The notes beneath the pieces were generated by a model that made no database searches, was not told the DNA's origin, and worked only from the letters and a program-made list of their open reading frames with translations. Made by a program: the position numbers and the translations under genes. Below, piece after piece: positions 6,810-9,347 of a stretch of DNA of 9,347 bases (position 1 is its first letter; every line of letters begins with the position of its first letter). The stretch is from assembly GCA_030611285.1 (NCBI GenBank), contig JAUWQC010000029.1:1-9347 (forward strand), in the 5' to 3' direction. The stretch is from a bacterium. Its GTDB lineage: Bacteria > Actinomycetota > Humimicrobiia > Humimicrobiales > Humimicrobiaceae.

Positions 6810-7548
6810 CTTTATGAATATTGCTCATAGAGGGGCCTCGGGTTATTGTCCAGAAAATACTATGGCAGCTTTTAAATATGCCATTGAATTGGGCATAAAA
6901 AACTTAGAATGCGATGTTCGTCTTACAAATGATAACCATGTAGTTGTTATACATGATAGTACTGTAAACCGAACAACAGATGGTTCGGGTCAGGTAATTA
7001 ATCATAATTTGAATCAAATCAAACAATTGGATACAGGCTCCTGGTTTGATAAAGAATTTGCTGGTGAAAGAATACCTACACTTGAGGAAGTACTATCATT
7101 CTTAGATCTTAATATTAATCTCGTAGTTGAAATTAAAGATGGGGAAAACTCTCCACAATTAATTGACAGGGTTATCAAAATTATTACCGATAGAAAGTTA
7201 ATTGATAGAGTTAGAATATCTTCTTTCTCTTTAAAAGTTTTAAGGCAAGTTAAGAAATCAAATATTAAATTCATTACATCAGCCCTCTTTGAAGAACTGG
7301 ACCTTGCCAAGGATCTTAATAGTATTAAGAGTTCAGGTATCAATATTATTTCCCCCCATTTTAGTATTATTGACCGGGATCTGGTAAACAAAGTACATGC
7401 TTTGGGTTACCCTGTAATAGCGTGGGGGCTAAAGCAAGCTAATGAAAAAGTAATGAAGTTTTTAGTAATGTGTGAGGTGGATGGAATGACAACTAATTAT
7501 CCTGATATCCTTGAGAGGGTTTACCTAAAAAGTAAAAAAAATGATTAA
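6793..7548 (+). CDS. Glycerophosphodiester phosphodiesterase-family protein (UgpQ-like)
   Basis: It is predicted to hydrolyse a glycerophosphodiester or related sugar/polyol phosphodiester to an alcohol plus a phosphomonoester, using a metal ion. The single TIM-barrel domain (251 residues, no signal peptide, so cytoplasmic) has the complete active-site set: H12-R13-G in AHRGASG, E21 in PENT, E39 and D41 in LECDVRLT, H54 in VIHD, E113 and K115 in VVEIK, and the closing TTNYPD (233-238). The ATG at 6793 has AAGG at 6783-6786, but ATG 6799 or 6814 are possible starts; all lie before the HRG motif. The gene overlaps the dehydrogenase by 17 bases and is followed after 15 bases by the GH4 gene. Its position inside a glycoside operon suggests a sugar-linked phosphodiester rather than general phospholipid turnover; this is inference. 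Confidence 0.87.
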   Translation: MTMNYNFMNIAHRGASGYCPENTMAAFKYAIELGIKNLECDVRLTNDNHVVVIHDSTVNRTTDGSGQVINHNLNQIKQLDTGSWFDKEFAGERIPTLEEVLSFLDLNINLVVEIKDGENSPQLIDRVIKIITDRKLIDRVRISSFSLKVLRQVKKSNIKFITSALFEELDLAKDLNSIKSSGINIISPHFSIIDRDLVNKVHALGYPVIAWGLKQANEKVMKFLVMCEVDGMTTNYPDILERVYLKSKKND

Positions 7549-7563
7549 TCCAGGAGTGTTTTG

Positions 7564-8883
7564 ATGTTGGATCCTTTGAAGATTATAGTCATAGGTGGTG
7601 GAAGTTATCAATGGACGGAAAAAATTTTTATTGATTACGTCCTAGAAGAGCAATTAGATGGTTCTACCTTCGTCTTACATGATATTGACCCAGAAGCACT
7701 AGATATAATGGGTAGGGTATGTGAGAAGATTGTAGACGAGACAGATTCCAGATGGGAGGTTAAAACAACACTGGACCTCGAAGAAGCCCTGGATGGTGCA
7801 GATGTAGTTATCATACAGATATCTACAGGTGGTTTTGAGACTATGCGCTCTGATATAGAAATACCGTCCAAGTTTGGTATCTATCAATCTGTTGGAGATA
7901 CTGTAGGACCCGGGGGATTATCAAGGGCTTTAAGAGGTATTCCTGTAATTTTGAATATAGCTTACAAAATGGAAGATATATGTCCGGATGCCTGGTTAAT
8001 CAATTTAACAAACCCCATGACTACCATAACCAGAGCTGTGAATAAATATACCGATATTAAGACTATAGGTTTGTGCCATGAAGTAAATAAAATAAGGGAA
8101 TTAATTAAAGACATTTTTGACCTTGAATCTGAAAATGAAATGAGTTTTACTGTAGGGGGAGTGAATCACTTTACCTGGATAACTAATTTAAACATAAAAG
8201 GAGAAAATGGATTAGACCTGCTCCTTGAATATTATCGCAAAGGAAAATTACAATATATTACGGACTATAAAACCGAAAATCCTTTTTATAATAGATTTCT
8301 CTTAAATTTGCACTTACTAGAAATATTTGGGGCTTTACCTGCCGCTGGAGACCGTCATGTGGCAGAATTTTTCCCTTATTTTCTGCAACCTGAACAGCAA
8401 AAAAAATATGGTCTAGAATTAACAACACTTGACTATCGAATTAAGAAAAAAGATAAAAACAAAAAAAGATATCTCAAAATAATAGATGGCAAGGAAGAAC
8501 TTAAATTGTTCAAATCATTGGAAGAAATTAGTGACCTGGTTATAGGTCTCTTCGGTGGAAAACCAAGATTACGTACAATGAATTTACCGAATTCAGGTCA
8601 GATAAATAATTTGCCTAATGATGCAGTGGTTGAAACAATGGCAGTTGCTTCTTATAATACAGTTAGCCCCCTTACCATTGGTCAGTTGCCCAGTAATGTC
8701 TTAAACTTAATCAGTCGTCATTTATTAAATCAAGAAAAGATTGTGGACGCAGCTTATTATGGCGATAAAAACATGGCTTTACAGGTATTGCTTAGTGATC
8801 CATTGGTAATAAATGGTCCCGATGAGGTTAAAAAAATGCTGGAAGAAATGTTAAAAGCTAATAAAAAATGGATGCCTCAATGA
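7564..8883 (+). CDS. GH4 glycoside hydrolase, alpha-glucosidase/alpha-galacturonidase type with CHEV motif
   Basis: GH4 enzymes cleave glycosides by transient NAD-dependent oxidation at C3 followed by elimination, and need NAD+ and a divalent metal. Visible features are the GGGSYQW nucleotide loop (11-17), D40 after the second strand, VGDTVGPGG (110-118), INLTNP (146-151), metal ligands C171 in CHEV and H202 in GGVNHF, and the conserved GDRHVAEF segment (262-269). The CHEV quartet is the signature reported for AglA-type alpha-glucosidases; galactosidases have CHSV and phospho-glycosidases CDMP or CNxP, so a non-phosphorylated alpha-glycoside is expected. ATG 7564 is preferred over TTG 7561 because it gives 7-base spacing from AGGAG (7552-7556). 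At 439 residues it is slightly short for the family but complete. It is the last enzyme gene of the operon and ends in tandem TGA codons. A uronide substrate is possible given the nearby uxaC. Confidence 0.88.
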   Translation: MLDPLKIIVIGGGSYQWTEKIFIDYVLEEQLDGSTFVLHDIDPEALDIMGRVCEKIVDETDSRWEVKTTLDLEEALDGADVVIIQISTGGFETMRSDIEIPSKFGIYQSVGDTVGPGGLSRALRGIPVILNIAYKMEDICPDAWLINLTNPMTTITRAVNKYTDIKTIGLCHEVNKIRELIKDIFDLESENEMSFTVGGVNHFTWITNLNIKGENGLDLLLEYYRKGKLQYITDYKTENPFYNRFLLNLHLLEIFGALPAAGDRHVAEFFPYFLQPEQQKKYGLELTTLDYRIKKKDKNKKRYLKIIDGKEELKLFKSLEEISDLVIGLFGGKPRLRTMNLPNSGQINNLPNDAVVETMAVASYNTVSPLTIGQLPSNVLNLISRHLLNQEKIVDAAYYGDKNMALQVLLSDPLVINGPDEVKKMLEEMLKANKKWMPQ

Positions 8884-8921
8884 TGAAGGCACTTTAGAAT
8901 ATACTCTAACGGTGGGAATAA

Positions 8922-9137
8922 ATGCATAAGTTGCCATCTTTAACACCTCAGAAAGTTATAAAGATACTGGGAAGAAAGGGATTTGTATTGGATAGAGTTA
9001 AAGGAAGTCATCGAGCATATTACCATTCGGAAAGTAAAAAAAGAGTTATTATACCTTACCATAAGAAAGATTTACCAAAAGGTACTTTAATGGAAATTTT
9101 AAAACAAGCAGGTATTAGCAAAGATGAATTAATGTAG
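8922..9137 (+). CDS. hicA: HicA-family toxin (mRNA interferase), no HicB partner visible
   Basis: HicA toxins are small dsRBD-fold RNases that cleave mRNA in a ribosome-independent way and are neutralised by HicB. The 71-residue protein matches the whole family: an N-terminal LPSLTPQKVIKIL helix, GFVLDRVKGSH with the catalytic histidine H30, then a strand, and IPYHKKDLPKGTLMEIL with the terminal helix and AGIS ending. The ribosome-binding site is GGTGGG (8911-8916), 5 bases before ATG 8922. It starts 38 bases after the GH4 stop, so it may be read through from the operon. It is functionally unrelated to it and probably a separate arrival. No HicB-like frame is present upstream, downstream within the window, or on the other strand. 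It is either orphaned or paired with a gene beyond 9347, although the intervening DNA is repeat-rich. Confidence 0.88.
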   Translation: MHKLPSLTPQKVIKILGRKGFVLDRVKGSHRAYYHSESKKRVIIPYHKKDLPKGTLMEILKQAGISKDELM

Positions 9138-9162
9138 CATTATGGCGTTGTTATAGGAATAT

Positions 9163-9215
9163 ATAAAGGGGGACTGGCTACTTTTTAATATAAAAAATTG
9201 TTTGTCCCCCTTTAT
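9163..9215 (+). terminator. Inverted repeat after hicA, possible weak terminator
   Basis: A 12-bp perfect inverted repeat (9163-9174 with 9204-9215, core GGGGGAC/GTCCCCC) encloses a 29-base loop that can itself fold (TTTTT at 9182-9186 with AAAAA at 9192-9196). It begins 26 bases after the hicA stop. It is followed by an AT-rich but not T-only run (ATTATCC), and the A-rich 5' side makes the structure potentially bidirectional. It is the only candidate stop signal after the operon and hicA. The long loop and poor T-tract keep confidence modest, and it could instead be part of a repeat element. Confidence 0.4.
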
Positions 9216-9224
9216 TATCCTTCT

Positions 9225-9250
9225 GTCATTCCCGCGCACGCGGGAATCCA
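9225..9250. repeat. REP-like palindromic dispersed repeat (CATTCCCGCG type)
   Basis: ATTCCCGCG (9228-9236) and CGCGGGAAT (9239-9247) form a near-continuous GC-rich palindrome set in AT-rich DNA and flanked by GTC and CCA. This GTCATTCCCGCG...CGCGGGAATCCA form is a well-known intergenic repeat in many bacterial genomes. The high GC of the unit compared with its surroundings supports a mobile or REP-like origin. No nearby transposase is visible. Confidence 0.7.
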
Positions 9251-9259
9251 TCTTTCTCT

Positions 9260-9295
9260 GTCATTGCGAAAAAGCAAAGCGACTGAAGCAATCTC
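9260..9295. repeat. Palindromic dispersed repeat (GTCATTGCGA...GAAGCAATCTC type)
   Basis: GTCATTGCGA at the left and GAAGCAATCTC at the right enclose AAGCAAAGCGACT. ATTGC (9263-9267) pairs with GCAAT (9288-9292). This matches the widespread intergenic repeat whose usual form is CATTGCGAGGAGCGAAGCGACGAAGCAATC, here slightly decayed in the middle. It lies 9 bases after the first palindromic repeat; tandem mixtures of these two repeat types are common in intergenic DNA. Confidence 0.7.
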
Positions 9296-9347
9296 ATCTT
9301 ATATTCTACCTTTTCCTTCCTATATCTTTTTCTTCATTACTTATCAC

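Noticed and set aside
8876..8921. Promoter for hicA using TATACT at 8900-8905
   Set aside because: The -10-like hexamer is good but no acceptable -35 lies 16-18 bases upstream, so a promoter is not claimed.
9225..9295. CRISPR array
   Set aside because: The two repeat units differ from each other and are only 9 bases apart, so there are no equal repeats with unique spacers.

Overview
The window comes from an AT-rich bacterial chromosome and holds mostly one strand-consistent carbohydrate uptake and catabolism cluster, all on the + strand. The lineage cannot be fixed from the sequence. Several traits fit an anaerobic, fermentative, probably double-membraned low-GC lineage (for example Atribacterota, Halanaerobiales or Thermotogota-like): a solute-binding protein with an ordinary type I signal peptide and no lipobox cysteine, a GH4 glycosidase, a uronate isomerase, and two widespread palindromic repeats at the right end. 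This placement is inference.

Layout. (1) 1-1421: a glucuronate/uronate isomerase (uxaC) missing only its first few codons at the left edge. (2) 1422-1716: a 295-base gene-free stretch with no confident promoter. It holds a weak trace resembling an IS3-type end and a three-codon mini-ORF behind a strong ribosome-binding site. (3) 1717-4809: a carbohydrate (CUT1-type) ABC importer, with binding protein and two permeases but no ATPase. A 24-bp near-perfect hairpin lies between the binding-protein gene and the first permease gene. (4) 4822-8883: four tightly packed enzyme genes: a zinc-site-lacking MDR dehydrogenase, a Gfo/Idh/MocA dehydrogenase, a glycerophosphodiester phosphodiesterase-like enzyme and a GH4 glycosidase with a CHEV signature. 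(5) 8922-9137: a HicA-type toxin gene with no HicB partner in view. (6) 9138-9347: gene-free, with an inverted repeat that may terminate transcription and two palindromic dispersed repeats.

How the genes may work together. The importer probably brings in an oligosaccharide or glycoside. The GH4 enzyme (NAD- and metal-dependent, via a 3-keto intermediate) would cleave an alpha-glycoside, and the GDPD-like enzyme would cleave a phosphodiester. The two dehydrogenases would oxidise or reduce the released sugar or polyol. The upstream uronate isomerase suggests that products may enter the hexuronate pathway. Finding a phosphodiesterase, a redox-type glycosidase and two sugar dehydrogenases in one transcription unit is the most interesting feature. 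It points to an unusual substrate, such as a glycosylated phosphodiester or an inositol/uronate conjugate, but the substrate itself cannot be read from the sequence.
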